DNA of 40,749 bases from Solirubrobacterales bacterium (GTDB lineage Bacteria > Actinomycetota > Thermoleophilia > Solirubrobacterales > Solirubrobacteraceae): NCBI GenBank assembly GCA_019240015.1, contig JAFAZB010000078.1:1-40749 (forward strand). The letters run 5' to 3'. The notes under the pieces were generated by a model, which was not told the origin of the DNA, did no database searches, and saw only the letters and a program-made list of their open reading frames with translations. The position numbers and the translations under genes are program-made. How positions within the stretch are numbered: position 1 is the stretch's first letter; the number at the start of each line of letters is the position of its first letter. Shown in pieces: positions 1-8,666 of this stretch.

Positions 1-158
1 GCGAGGACGGCACCTACATCGGTTTCGACGAGAACGCCGCGGTGCTGATCGACGCTCAGAACAACCCCCGCGGGACCCGCATCTTCGGTCCCGTCGCACG
101 CGAGCTGCGCGAGCGGAACTTCATGAAGATCGTCTCGCTGGCGCCCGAGGTTCTCTAA
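1..158 (+). CDS. rplN: 50S ribosomal protein L14 (C-terminal part, truncated by window start)
   Basis: In-frame C-terminus ...[28 protein letters not shown], typical uL14 end; TAATG overlap with rplX. Confidence 0.93.
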   Translation, partial: EDGTYIGFDENAAVLIDAQNNPRGTRIFGPVARELRERNFMKIVSLAPEVL

Positions 159-490
159 TGCCGCGACGCATCAAGGCAGATGACCAGGTGGTCGTGATCG
201 GCGGCAAGGATCGCGGCAAGCGTGGCAAGGTGCTTCGCGTGGAACCCAAGCAGCATCGCTGCTACGTGGAGGGCCTGAACATCGTCAAGCGCCACCAGCG
301 CCCCCGGCAGGTCGCCGGCGCTCAGCGCGCCGAGCAGGTCGGCGGCGTGATCGAGAAGGAGGGCCCGATCCACCTCTCGAACGTGATGCTGCTCGATCCC
401 AAGGACGGCAAGCCGACGCGCCTCGGGGTGGAGATCGCAGACGGCAAGCGCTACCGGACCGCGAAGCGCAGCGGCCAGCGGGTGGACTGA
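158..490 (+). CDS. rplX: 50S ribosomal protein L24
   Basis: [26 protein letters not shown] motif; operon position. Confidence 0.97.
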   Translation: MPRRIKADDQVVVIGGKDRGKRGKVLRVEPKQHRCYVEGLNIVKRHQRPRQVAGAQRAEQVGGVIEKEGPIHLSNVMLLDPKDGKPTRLGVEIADGKRYRTAKRSGQRVD

Positions 491-1068
491 TGGCGGACGC
501 AAGGCTGAAGACCCGCTACCTGGAGGAGATCAGGCCGCGACTGGTGGAGCGGTTCGGCTACTCGACCCCGATGCAGGCGCCACGGATCGCGAAGGTCACG
601 GTCAACATGGGGGTCGGCGACGCCAAGCAGGACGCCAAGGTGCTGGAGGCCGCGACCGACCAGCTCGCGACGATCACCGGCCAGCGCCCCAACGTGCGGC
701 GGGCCCGCAAGTCGATCGCGCAGTTCAAGATCCGCGACGGGATGCCGGTGGGGGTCGCGGTGACGCTCCGCGGCGAGCGCTCCTACGAGTTCCTCGATCG
801 CCTGATGTCGGTCGCGATCCCCCGCATCCGCGACTTCCGGGGGCTGAACCCGCGCGCGTTCGATGGCCGCGGAAACTACTCATTGGGGGTCCGCGAGCAG
901 ATCATCTTTCCCGAGGTCGACTACGACGCGATCGACCAGATCCGCGGCCTGGACATCACGATCACCACCACCGCCGAGACCGACGAGGAGTCGTTCGCGC
1001 TGCTGGAGGCGCTGGGGATGCCGTTCTCCAGGGAAGGCCGCCCCCAGCAAGTCGCGAGCGTTAGCTAG
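490..1068 (+). CDS. rplE: 50S ribosomal protein L5
   Basis: [41 protein letters not shown]; operon position. Confidence 0.97.
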   Translation: MADARLKTRYLEEIRPRLVERFGYSTPMQAPRIAKVTVNMGVGDAKQDAKVLEAATDQLATITGQRPNVRRARKSIAQFKIRDGMPVGVAVTLRGERSYEFLDRLMSVAIPRIRDFRGLNPRAFDGRGNYSLGVREQIIFPEVDYDAIDQIRGLDITITTTAETDEESFALLEALGMPFSREGRPQQVASVS

Positions 1069-1076
1069 AGGAGCCG

Positions 1077-1262
1077 ATGGCAAAAGTCTCACAACGAGTC
1101 CGCCAACGGCGGACGCCCAAGTACAAGACCAGGGGCTACACCCGGTGTCGCCGCTGCGGCCGCGCCCGCGCCGTGTACCGCAAGTTCGGGGTGTGTCGGA
1201 TCTGCCTGCGTGAGCTGGCCCACAACGGCTACGTGCCCGGGATGACCAAGTCGAGCTGGTGA
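1077..1262 (+). CDS. rpsN: 30S ribosomal protein S14 type Z (zinc-binding)
   Basis: 61 aa, CxxC...CxxC (CRRC...CRIC). Confidence 0.96.
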   Translation: MAKVSQRVRQRRTPKYKTRGYTRCRRCGRARAVYRKFGVCRICLRELAHNGYVPGMTKSSW

Positions 1263-1281
1263 GCGAGCCAGGGAGCACCCC

Positions 1282-1689
1282 ATGTCGATGACAGACCCAG
1301 TAGCGGATTTCCTGACTCGTCTACGCAACGCCGCCAAGGCGCAGCACCACGACGTCACGATCCCCTCCTCCAAGCTCAAGCGCGAGCTCGCGCGGATCCT
1401 CGCCGAGCAGGGCTACATCGAGGGCTGGGAGGTGCGGCCGCCCGAGCCCGGCCGCCCCGGCGAGCGGTTGACGGTGACGCTCAAGTACACCAGCGAGCGC
1501 CGGCCGGTGATCACCGGCATGCAGCGGGTCTCGCGCCCCGGACAGCGCACCTACGTCGACCATGCCCACATCCCCCGCATCCAGGGGGGGATGGGGACCG
1601 CGATCATCTCCACCTCCAAGGGCGTGATGACCGGCCACGAAGCTCGCCGCCAGGGGATCGGCGGCGAAGTGGTGGCCAGGGTCTGGTAA
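1282..1689 (+). CDS. rpsH: 30S ribosomal protein S8 (start possibly ATG at 1288)
   Basis: [46 protein letters not shown]. Confidence 0.96.
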   Translation: MSMTDPVADFLTRLRNAAKAQHHDVTIPSSKLKRELARILAEQGYIEGWEVRPPEPGRPGERLTVTLKYTSERRPVITGMQRVSRPGQRTYVDHAHIPRIQGGMGTAIISTSKGVMTGHEARRQGIGGEVVARVW

Positions 1690-1705
1690 TCCTGGGAAGC
1701 CCGCC

Positions 1706-2239
1706 ATGTCCCGCATTGGAAAGCAACCGATCCCCGTCCCGTCCGGTGTGACAATCGCCATCGAGCCCGAACGGGTCACGGTCAACGGCCCCAAGGGCGA
1801 GCTGACCGAGCGCGTGCCGCGCGAGATCGAGGTCGAGCACGTCGGCGAGGAGCTGCTGGTCAGGCGGCCGACCGACCGCGGCGAGCACCGCGCGCTGCAC
1901 GGCCTCACGCGGACGCTGGTCGCGAACATGGTCCAGGGGGTCACCGACGGGTTCGAGAAGCGGCTCGAGATCCAGGGCGTCGGCTACCGCGCGCAGCTCC
2001 GCGGCCGGGACCTGGAGCTGGCGCTCGGCTATTCCCACCCGGTGGCGGTCAAGGCGCCCGACGGAATCGAGTTCGAAGTGCCCCAGCCGACCCGGATCGT
2101 GGTCAGGGGCGCCTCCAAGCAGCAGGTCGGCGAGATGGCCGCCTTGATCCGCAAGCAGCGCAAGCCTGAGCCATACAAGGGCAAGGGGATTCGCTACGAG
2201 GGCGAGTACGTGGCCCGGAAGGTCGGCAAGCGGGCATGA
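1706..2239 (+). CDS. rplF: 50S ribosomal protein L6
   Basis: [15 protein letters not shown]...GPKGEL...[14 protein letters not shown]. Confidence 0.97.
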   Translation: MSRIGKQPIPVPSGVTIAIEPERVTVNGPKGELTERVPREIEVEHVGEELLVRRPTDRGEHRALHGLTRTLVANMVQGVTDGFEKRLEIQGVGYRAQLRGRDLELALGYSHPVAVKAPDGIEFEVPQPTRIVVRGASKQQVGEMAALIRKQRKPEPYKGKGIRYEGEYVARKVGKRA

Positions 2240-2328
2240 GCGAGCCGAAGGCGAGCGTTCAACGGCGGCTGGAGGCCGGCGAAAGACATCAACAGCGCCG
2301 ACTGGAAGGAGGCAAGGGGTGCTATTGA
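2236..2328 (+). other. Candidate bridge smORF between rplF and rplR (30 aa [30 protein letters not shown])
   Basis: ATG overlaps rplF stop (ATGA) and TGA lies just inside the rplR start region; read directly from sequence; expression unproven. Confidence 0.45.
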
Positions 2329-2669
2329 CCAAGCCCGAGCGGCGACTGCGTCGCCGCCGCCGGGTGCGCGCCAAGGTGCAAGGCACGGCACAGCGCCCGC
2401 GGATCTCGGTGTTCCGCTCCAACCGCGGCATCTTCGCGCAGCTGGTCGACGACGAGGCCGGCCGCACGCTGGCCGCGGCGAGCTGGACCGAGCCCGAGCT
2501 GCGCAAGCTGGCGCCGATGGATCAGGCCAAGCGCGTGGGCGAGCTGATCGCGCAGCGCGGCCAGCAGGCGGGCGTGCAGCGCGCGGTCTTCGACCGCGGC
2601 GGTTACAAGTACCACGGGCGGGTGAGGGCGCTCGCGGACGGCGCCCGCGAGGCCGGGCTGAGCCTGTAG
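2319..2669 (+). CDS. rplR: 50S ribosomal protein L18
   Basis: [33 protein letters not shown] start (or TTG 2325); AAGGAGG upstream. Confidence 0.95.
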   Translation: MLLTKPERRLRRRRRVRAKVQGTAQRPRISVFRSNRGIFAQLVDDEAGRTLAAASWTEPELRKLAPMDQAKRVGELIAQRGQQAGVQRAVFDRGGYKYHGRVRALADGAREAGLSL

Positions 2670-2691
2670 CCCGCTACCCTGGAGCACTTCG

Positions 2692-3276
2692 ATGGCGACA
2701 CGCGACCGATCAGTTTCATCAACCGGGCTCGACCTCCAGGAGCGGGTGGTCGAGATCAACCGTGTCGCCAAGGTGGTCAAGGGCGGGCGGCGCTTCTCGT
2801 TCACCGCGCTGGTCGTGGTCGGCGACGAGCGCGAGGTGGTTGGAATCGGCTACGGCAAGGCCAACGAGGTCCCGGTGGCGATCCAGAAGGGGGTCGAGCG
2901 GGCCAAGAAGAACCTCTACCGCGTGCCCAAGCACGGCTCGACGATCACCCACCAGACGACCGGCGTGTTCGGCTCCGGCCGAGTGTTCCTGAAGCCCGCC
3001 GCCCCCGGCACCGGGGTGATCGCGGGCGGTGGCGTGCGCGCGGTGCTCGAGCTGGCGGGGATCCACGACATCCTCTCCAAGAGCCTCGGCTCCCAGAACC
3101 CGATCAACCTCGTCAAGGCGACGATGGCCGGGCTGGAATCGCTGCGCACCCCCGACGAGGTGGCCGAGCTGCGCGGGCTGTCGATCAACCAGGTGCTGGG
3201 GCTGAGCTCGGAGAACGGGGAGGCCGCGGCGGACGCGCCGGCGGAGCAGCCGGAGGCGGCGCAGGAGCGCTCGTGA
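2692..3276 (+). CDS. rpsE: 30S ribosomal protein S5
   Basis: [29 protein letters not shown]...[15 protein letters not shown]. Confidence 0.97.
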   Translation: MATRDRSVSSTGLDLQERVVEINRVAKVVKGGRRFSFTALVVVGDEREVVGIGYGKANEVPVAIQKGVERAKKNLYRVPKHGSTITHQTTGVFGSGRVFLKPAAPGTGVIAGGGVRAVLELAGIHDILSKSLGSQNPINLVKATMAGLESLRTPDEVAELRGLSINQVLGLSSENGEAAADAPAEQPEAAQERS

Positions 3277-3455
3277 GTGCGCTGCGCGTCACCCAGCGGC
3301 GGTCCCGCAACGGCGCCGACAAGCGCCAGCTCGACACGCTGCGCTCGCTCGGCCTGCGCCGGATCGGGCACACCGTGGAGCACCCAGACTCTCCCCAGCT
3401 CCGGGGCATGATCCACAAGGTCAGGCACCTGGTCGAGGTCTCCGAGGAGTCCTGA
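3273..3455 (+). CDS. rpmD: 50S ribosomal protein L30
   Basis: 60 aa, [36 protein letters not shown] overlap with rpsE. Confidence 0.95.
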   Translation: MSALRVTQRRSRNGADKRQLDTLRSLGLRRIGHTVEHPDSPQLRGMIHKVRHLVEVSEES

Positions 3456-3946
3456 TGCCCGACTCGGAGCGGATCGGACTACACAACCTGAAGCCCGCCC
3501 CGGGAAGCCGTCGCCCGCGCAAGCGGGTCGGGCGGGGCGAGGGCTCGGGGACCGGCAAGACCGCGGGCCGCGGCCAGAAGGGCTGGGGCTCGCGCTCGGG
3601 CGCCAAGCGGCGCGCCCGCTTCGAGGGCGGCCAGAACCCGATCCACATGAGGATGCGCAAGCTGCGCGGGCCGCACATGAAGAAGTCGATGCCCTTCGAG
3701 CCGTTCCGGACCCACACCCAGCCGGTCAACCTGCTCGACCTCGAGGCGCGCTTTGACTCCGGCGAGGCGGTCACGCTCGAGGCGCTGCGCGCCAAGGGAC
3801 TGGCGACCCGCAAGCAGGTGCCGGTCAAAGTGCTCGCCAAGGGCGAGCTGAGCAAGCCGCTGACGGTCCACGCGCACACGTTCAGCGCCGCCGCGCGCGA
3901 GCGGATCGAAGCGGCGGGCGGAACCTGTCAGCTGATCGAAGCGTGA
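3455..3946 (+). CDS. rplO: 50S ribosomal protein L15
   Basis: LHNLKPAPGSRRPRKRVGRGEGSGTGKTAGRGQKG. Confidence 0.97.
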   Translation: MPDSERIGLHNLKPAPGSRRPRKRVGRGEGSGTGKTAGRGQKGWGSRSGAKRRARFEGGQNPIHMRMRKLRGPHMKKSMPFEPFRTHTQPVNLLDLEARFDSGEAVTLEALRAKGLATRKQVPVKVLAKGELSKPLTVHAHTFSAAARERIEAAGGTCQLIEA

Positions 3947-3956
3947 GCGCGGCGCG

Positions 3957-5237
3957 ATGATCTCCACGATCCTCGGAGCCTTCAGGGTCGGCGAGATCCG
4001 CAACAAGGTCCTGTTCACGGCCGCGATCCTGGCGCTCTACAGGCTGGGAACCCACATCCCCGCGCCGGGGATCACCGCCGGGGCCGCCAACGCGATCGAG
4101 AAGAGCCTCGGCTCGAGCGGGATCTTCGGGCTGCTGAACCTGTTCTCCGGCGGCGGCCTGGGGCGGATCGCGATCTTCGCGCTGGGGATCATGCCCTACA
4201 TCACCGCCTCGATCATCCTCCAGCTGCTGCAAGTGGTGGTCCCCTCGCTCGAGAAGCTCCAGAAGGAGGGCGAGGTCGGGCAGGCCAGGATCACCCAGTA
4301 CACCCGCTACCTGACCGTGGGACTGGCGTTCGCCCAGTCGATCGGCTACGTGTTCCTGTTCCGCAGCTTCGAGAAGCAGGCCGGCACGACGCTGATCGCC
4401 AACTTCACGCTGCTGAAGGTGTTCCTGATCGTGATCTCGCTGACCGCGGGGACGGTGCTGCTGATGTGGATGGGCGAGCTGATCACCCAGCGGGGGATCG
4501 GCAACGGAATCTCGCTGCTGATCTTCGCGAGCATCGTCTCGCGGATCCCCACCGGCGTGAACTCGTGGTGGACCAACCCGGATCAGGTGTTCCGGGTGAT
4601 CATGCCGTTCATCGCGATCGGCGTCGTGGCCGCGGTGGTGTTCGTCCAGGAGGGCCAGCGCCGGATCCCGATCCAGTACGCCAAGCGGGTGATCGGCCGG
4701 CGGATGACCCAGGGCGGTCAGACCTACCTGCCGCTGCGGGTCAACATGGCGGGCGTGATCCCGGTCATCTTCGCCGCCAGCGTGATGGCGATCCCGCCCA
4801 CGATCGGCCAGCTGGTGGGGCAGAACCGCAACAACTTCGCGACCCACCTGGCGAGCTTCTTCAGCCCCCAGGGGTGGCACTACGTGCTCGGAGAGAGCAT
4901 CTTCATCATCTTGTTCACCTACTTCTACACGGCCGTCACGTTCAACCCCGTGGATCAGGCCGACAACCTCAAGAAGTACGGTGGCTTCATCCCGGGGGTA
5001 CGACCAGGGCGGCCCACGGCCGAGTTCCTCGACCGCATCCTCGCGCGGCTCACGTTCCCGGGGGCTTTGTTCCTCGCTGCGATCGCGGCCCTGCCGACGA
5101 TCCTCATCAACCAGACCAACGCGAACTTCTTCTTCGGCGGCACCTCGATCCTGATCGTGATCGGCGTCGCGCTCGACACGATGAAGCAGCTCGAGGCGCA
5201 GTTGATGATGCGCAACTACGAGGGCTTCCTGAAGTAA
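3957..5237 (+). CDS. secY: Protein translocase subunit SecY
   Basis: Multi-TM protein; NKLLFT-like start, LGTHIPAPGI, FPGALFLAAIAALP, QLEAQLMMRNYEGFLK end. Confidence 0.97.
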   Translation: MISTILGAFRVGEIRNKVLFTAAILALYRLGTHIPAPGITAGAANAIEKSLGSSGIFGLLNLFSGGGLGRIAIFALGIMPYITASIILQLLQVVVPSLEKLQKEGEVGQARITQYTRYLTVGLAFAQSIGYVFLFRSFEKQAGTTLIANFTLLKVFLIVISLTAGTVLLMWMGELITQRGIGNGISLLIFASIVSRIPTGVNSWWTNPDQVFRVIMPFIAIGVVAAVVFVQEGQRRIPIQYAKRVIGRRMTQGGQTYLPLRVNMAGVIPVIFAASVMAIPPTIGQLVGQNRNNFATHLASFFSPQGWHYVLGESIFIILFTYFYTAVTFNPVDQADNLKKYGGFIPGVRPGRPTAEFLDRILARLTFPGALFLAAIAALPTILINQTNANFFFGGTSILIVIGVALDTMKQLEAQLMMRNYEGFLK

Positions 5238-5249
5238 CGTGCAGCGGCG

Positions 5250-5924
5250 GTGGCGGAGCTAAACCTTCTCCTGTTCGGCCCGCCTGGAGCGGGCAAGGGC
5301 ACCCAGGCCGACCGCCTGCAGGCCGACTTCAGCCTGCCGTTCATCTCCACCGGCGACATGCTGCGCGCCAACGTCAAGGACGGCACCGAGCTCGGCCAGC
5401 AGGCCAAGCAGTACATGGACGCCGGCGATCTGGTCCCCGACGAGCTGATCGTGGCGATGGCGGCCGAGCGGCTGCGCGAGCAGGATGCCCGCGATGGGTT
5501 CATCCTGGACGGCTTCCCGCGCAACCTCGAGCAGGCCAAGGCGCTCGACGAGCAGCTCTCCGAGCTGCGCCGCCACGTGACCGCCGCGTTGCTGATCGAC
5601 GTCTCCGACGATGAGGTGGTGCGGCGGATCTCCGGCCGGCGGGTGTGCGTCAAGGCCGGCCACAACTACCACGTCGAGTTCGACCCTCCCAAGCGCGAGG
5701 GCGTCTGCGATCAGGACGGCTCGCGGCTGGTGCAGCGGGACGACGACAAGGACGAGGTGGTACGCAAGCGGCTGGAGGTCTACCACGAGCAGACCGAGCC
5801 GCTGGTCGAGTACTACGACGAGCAGGGCGTGATGCGCCGGATCGACGGGACCCGTAGCCCCGCCGACGTGCACGATCACATCCGGGCGGTGATCGCCACG
5901 CTGCGGCTCGAAGAGGACGTCTGA
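5250..5924 (+). CDS. adk: Adenylate kinase
   Basis: LLLFGPPGAGKGTQA P-loop, FISTGDMLR, DGFPRNLEQA. Confidence 0.97.
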   Translation: MAELNLLLFGPPGAGKGTQADRLQADFSLPFISTGDMLRANVKDGTELGQQAKQYMDAGDLVPDELIVAMAAERLREQDARDGFILDGFPRNLEQAKALDEQLSELRRHVTAALLIDVSDDEVVRRISGRRVCVKAGHNYHVEFDPPKREGVCDQDGSRLVQRDDDKDEVVRKRLEVYHEQTEPLVEYYDEQGVMRRIDGTRSPADVHDHIRAVIATLRLEEDV

Positions 5925-5928
5925 CCCG

Positions 5929-6705
5929 GTGATCATCAAGAAGAGCCCCGCGGAGATCGAGCGAATGGCCGCGGCGGGGGCGATCCTGGTCAAGACGATG
6001 AACCTGCTGGCCGCCAAGATCCGCCCCGGCGTGAGCACGCACGAGCTCGATCAGGCCGCCGAGCGCTTCATCCGTTCCCAGGGCGCGGAGCCGGCGTTCA
6101 AGGGCTACCGGGGCTTCCCGGGCTCGATCTGCACCTCCCCGAACTCGATGATCGTGCACGGCATCCCCGGCCCCTACAAGCTCGCACGGGGCGACATCCT
6201 GTCGGTCGATGTGGGGGTGGTCCTCGAGGGCTGGGTCGCGGACGGCGCCCGCACGTTCCCGGTCGGCCCGGTCACCCCGATCGCCCACCGGCTGCTGGCG
6301 AGAACCGAGGAGGCGCTCCACATCGCGGTCGGGCAGTGCCGGGCCGGCAACCGCCTGGGGGACGTCTCGCACGCGATCCAGAAACACGTCGAAGCCGCCG
6401 GGCTGGCGATCGTCCGCACGCTGGTGGGCCACGGGATCGGGCGCAGCATGCACGAGGATCCCCAGATCCCCAACTACGGCCGCCCGGGCAGCGGGCCCTG
6501 GCTCGAGGAGGGGATGGTGCTGGCGGTCGAGCCGATGGTGACCGCCGGCCGCCACGCGGTCCGGGTCGGCGAGGACCACTGGGCGATCTACTCCCAGGAC
6601 GGCTCGCTGGCGGCCCACTTCGAGTTCACGATCGCGATCACCGGCGCCGGCCCACGGATCCTGACGCCCTGGCACGAGGCGGGCAACGGGCGCGCCGCGG
6701 CTTAG
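5929..6705 (+). CDS. map: Type I methionine aminopeptidase
   Basis: [61 protein letters not shown]. Confidence 0.97.
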   Translation: MIIKKSPAEIERMAAAGAILVKTMNLLAAKIRPGVSTHELDQAAERFIRSQGAEPAFKGYRGFPGSICTSPNSMIVHGIPGPYKLARGDILSVDVGVVLEGWVADGARTFPVGPVTPIAHRLLARTEEALHIAVGQCRAGNRLGDVSHAIQKHVEAAGLAIVRTLVGHGIGRSMHEDPQIPNYGRPGSGPWLEEGMVLAVEPMVTAGRHAVRVGEDHWAIYSQDGSLAAHFEFTIAITGAGPRILTPWHEAGNGRAAA

Positions 6706-6720
6706 TCCGGGGAGCATGCC

Positions 6721-6792
6721 CGCCGGCGCGCATGCGCGCCGGCGCCGGGCCGCGCATGCGCGGCCCGGGGGGTCGGCGCATGCGCCGACCCC
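6721..6792. repeat. Array of three contiguous perfect 24-bp palindromes, each centred on GCGCATGCGC
   Basis: 6721-6744 CGCCGGCGCGCATGCGCGCCGGCG; 6745-6768 CCGGGCCGCGCATGCGCGGCCCGG; 6769-6792 GGGGTCGGCGCATGCGCCGACCCC; each verified base by base. Confidence 0.95.
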
Positions 6793-6795
6793 TGC

Positions 6796-6801
6796 TAATA
6801 T
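6796..6801 (+). promoter_or_regulatory. Putative -10 element (TAATAT) of an internal promoter upstream of rpmJ
   Basis: AT-rich hexamer TAATAT in very GC-rich context, directly after the palindrome array; -35 would fall inside the third palindrome. Confidence 0.5.
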
Positions 6802-6807
6802 GAGCCG

Positions 6808-6937
6808 TTGCGCTTGCAGCGCAAACCCCACCTTGCGCTGCAGGCTAATCCTCGGCGCGGTAGCGGCGACTGCACCGGTCGCCAGAGCCGCGCCGAAGGA
6901 ACCACTGAAGATAACTCACGACGAGAGCGAAGCGAGC
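6808..6937 (+). promoter_or_regulatory. Structured 5' leader of rpmJ-rpsM-rpsK-rpsD-rpoA with competing hairpins
   Basis: TTGCGCT-TGC-AGCGCAA (6808-6824) versus TGCAGCGCAA-loop8-TTGCGCTGCA (6815-6842); then TCGGCGCGG/CCGCGCCGA outer stem (6852-6896) enclosing GGCGAC-N7-GTCGCC. Confidence 0.5.
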
Positions 6938-7051
6938 GTGAAAGTAAGACCGTCGGTCAAGCCGATGTGCGAGAAGTGCAAGATCATCCGCCGCCACGGG
7001 CGGGTGCTGGTGATCTGCTCGAACCCCCGTCACAAGCAGCGGCAGGGGTAG
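6938..7051 (+). CDS. rpmJ: 50S ribosomal protein L36 (zinc form)
   Basis: GTG start; (M)[36 protein letters not shown]. Confidence 0.96.
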   Translation: MKVRPSVKPMCEKCKIIRRHGRVLVICSNPRHKQRQG

Positions 7052-7056
7052 CGGCG

Positions 7057-7440
7057 GTGGCGCGCATCTCGGGCGTGAACATCCCCCTCAACAAGCGGGT
7101 TGAGGTTGGTCTCACGTACATCTACGGAATTGGGCGCTCGCGCTCGTGCGAGCTGCTGGCCAGGGTGGGAATCGAGCCGGACCGCAAGGTTCGCGACCTC
7201 ACCGAGGAAGAGGTCGTCAAGCTGCGCGACCTGATCGACGGCTCGCTGATGGTCGAGGGCGACCTGCGCCGGGAGCGCTCGCAGAACGTCAAGCGCCTCC
7301 AGGAGATCGGCTCCTACCGCGGCCTGCGCCACCGTCGCGGCCTGCCAGTGCGCGGTCAGAACACCAAGACCAACGCGCGCACGCGCAAGGGACCGAAGCG
7401 GATGCAGGTGGCGGGCAAGAAGAAGGCCGCCAAGAAGTGA
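7057..7440 (+). CDS. rpsM: 30S ribosomal protein S13
   Basis: GTG start; (M)[29 protein letters not shown]...[27 protein letters not shown]. Confidence 0.97.
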   Translation: MARISGVNIPLNKRVEVGLTYIYGIGRSRSCELLARVGIEPDRKVRDLTEEEVVKLRDLIDGSLMVEGDLRRERSQNVKRLQEIGSYRGLRHRRGLPVRGQNTKTNARTRKGPKRMQVAGKKKAAKK

Positions 7441-7523
7441 GCGCAAGCGAACGGTTGAGAGAGGCCGGAGGCCGAACAGCCCCATCAGACCGCGGGTCCG
7501 GACGACCCGCGGAGGACTCCTGA
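7437..7523 (+). other. Candidate bridge smORF between rpsM and rpsK (28 aa (M)[27 protein letters not shown])
   Basis: GTG overlaps rpsM TGA (GTGA); TGA overlaps rpsK ATG (TGATG). Confidence 0.45.
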
Positions 7524-7918
7524 TGCCGGCTCCCCGACGTCCCCAGCGCGGCCGCCGTCGCGTCCGCAAGAACATCCCGGTCGGCCAGGCCCACATCAAG
7601 ACCTCGTTCAACAACACGATCGTGTCGCTGACCGACCGCGAGGGCAACGTGATCGCGTGGGAGTCGGCCGGCGGCGCCGGCTTCAAGGGCTCGCGCAAGT
7701 CGACGCCGTTCGCCGCCCAGGTGACCGCCGATGCCGCGGCCCGCAAGGGGCTCGAGCACGGGCTCCAGAAGGTCGAGGTGTTCGTCAAGGGCCCCGGCTC
7801 GGGCCGCGAGACCGCGATTCGCTCGCTGCAGGCCGCCGGGCTCGAGGTGACAGGCGTCAAGGACGTCACGCCCCAGGCCCACAACGGCTGCCGGCCACGT
7901 AAGCGGCGGAGGGTCTGA
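7523..7918 (+). CDS. rpsK: 30S ribosomal protein S11
   Basis: [43 protein letters not shown]. Confidence 0.97.
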   Translation: MPAPRRPQRGRRRVRKNIPVGQAHIKTSFNNTIVSLTDREGNVIAWESAGGAGFKGSRKSTPFAAQVTADAAARKGLEHGLQKVEVFVKGPGSGRETAIRSLQAAGLEVTGVKDVTPQAHNGCRPRKRRRV

Positions 7919-7950
7919 TGGCGGCCATGACCTCGCGGAGGCACCGCTGA
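7918..7950 (+). other. Candidate bridge smORF between rpsK and rpsD (10 aa [10 protein letters not shown])
   Basis: TGATG overlap at both ends with rpsK stop and rpsD start. Confidence 0.35.
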
Positions 7951-8570
7951 TGGCGCGCGACACCGGAGCCCAGTGCAAGCAGTGCCGGAGGGAGGGCCAG
8001 AAGTTGTTCCTCAAGGGCGAGCGCTGCCTGACCGACAAGTGCGGCGTCGAGCGCCGCTCCTACCCTCCGGGCGAGCATGGCCGGGGGCGCCAGAAGCAGA
8101 GCGAGTACCGCGTCCAGCTACGCGAGAAGCAGAAGGCCAGGCGCTATTACGGCGTGCTCGAGAAGCAGTTCCGGATCTACTACGAGAAGGCCTCGCGCCA
8201 GACCGGCGTGACCGGCGAGAACCTGTTGCGAATGCTCGAGTGCCGGTTCGACAACGTGCTGGTCAGGCTGGGCTTCGCGGCTTCGCGCCGGCAGGCGCGG
8301 CAGCTGATCCTGCACGGCCACTGGACGGTCAACGGGCGCCGCGTCAACATCCCCAGCTACCAGCTGCGCGACAACGACGTGATCGCGATCCACTCGCGCT
8401 CCAGCGCGACGCAGGTGATCCGCGACGCGACCGAGTTGACCGGACAGGTGCCGGCCTGGCTCCAGGCGGACCACGACTCGCTGACTGCGAAAGTGCTGCG
8501 CAAGCCCGAGCGGCGCGAGATCGCCGCCCCGGTGCAGGAGCAGCTGATCGTCGAGCTGTACTCGAAGTAG
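7950..8570 (+). CDS. rpsD: 30S ribosomal protein S4 (zinc/Cys-containing form)
   Basis: [44 protein letters not shown]4 domain [27 protein letters not shown]. Confidence 0.97.
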   Translation: MARDTGAQCKQCRREGQKLFLKGERCLTDKCGVERRSYPPGEHGRGRQKQSEYRVQLREKQKARRYYGVLEKQFRIYYEKASRQTGVTGENLLRMLECRFDNVLVRLGFAASRRQARQLILHGHWTVNGRRVNIPSYQLRDNDVIAIHSRSSATQVIRDATELTGQVPAWLQADHDSLTAKVLRKPERREIAAPVQEQLIVELYSK

Positions 8571-8666
8571 ATGACCTTTCGCCGCGCCGGCGTTCAGGGT
8601 GGGCGCGGCCTGACAGCCGTCCGGGCGGCGGCAGGAACCCACGACGTTAGGACCCCCGATGCTTGA
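8571..8666 (+). other. Candidate bridge smORF between rpsD and rpoA (31 aa MTFRRAGVQGGRGLTAVRAAAGTHDVRTPDA)
   Basis: ATG directly follows rpsD stop (TAGATG); TGA lies 8 nt inside rpoA. Confidence 0.4.

Noticed and set aside
3882-4880. Long minus-strand ORF opposite secY (and similar long antisense ORFs such as 5650-6831 minus and 11160-13034 plus)
   Set aside because: Low-complexity Arg/Asp/His/Gly-rich translations, the usual artefact of antisense reading in high-GC coding DNA; the opposite strand has clear conserved genes.
6721-6792. Regularly spaced repeats resembling a mini CRISPR array
   Set aside because: Units abut directly with no unique spacers and are self-palindromic; no cas genes in the window.
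6808-7440. 210-aa ORF in frame with rpsM extending upstream through rpmJ
   Set aside because: Runs out of frame across rpmJ, which is clearly coding; simple absence of stops in GC-rich DNA.
1077-8570. Zinc (C+) forms of S14, L36 and S4 together
   Set aside because: Normal for many actinobacteria; not notable without evidence on C- paralogues elsewhere.
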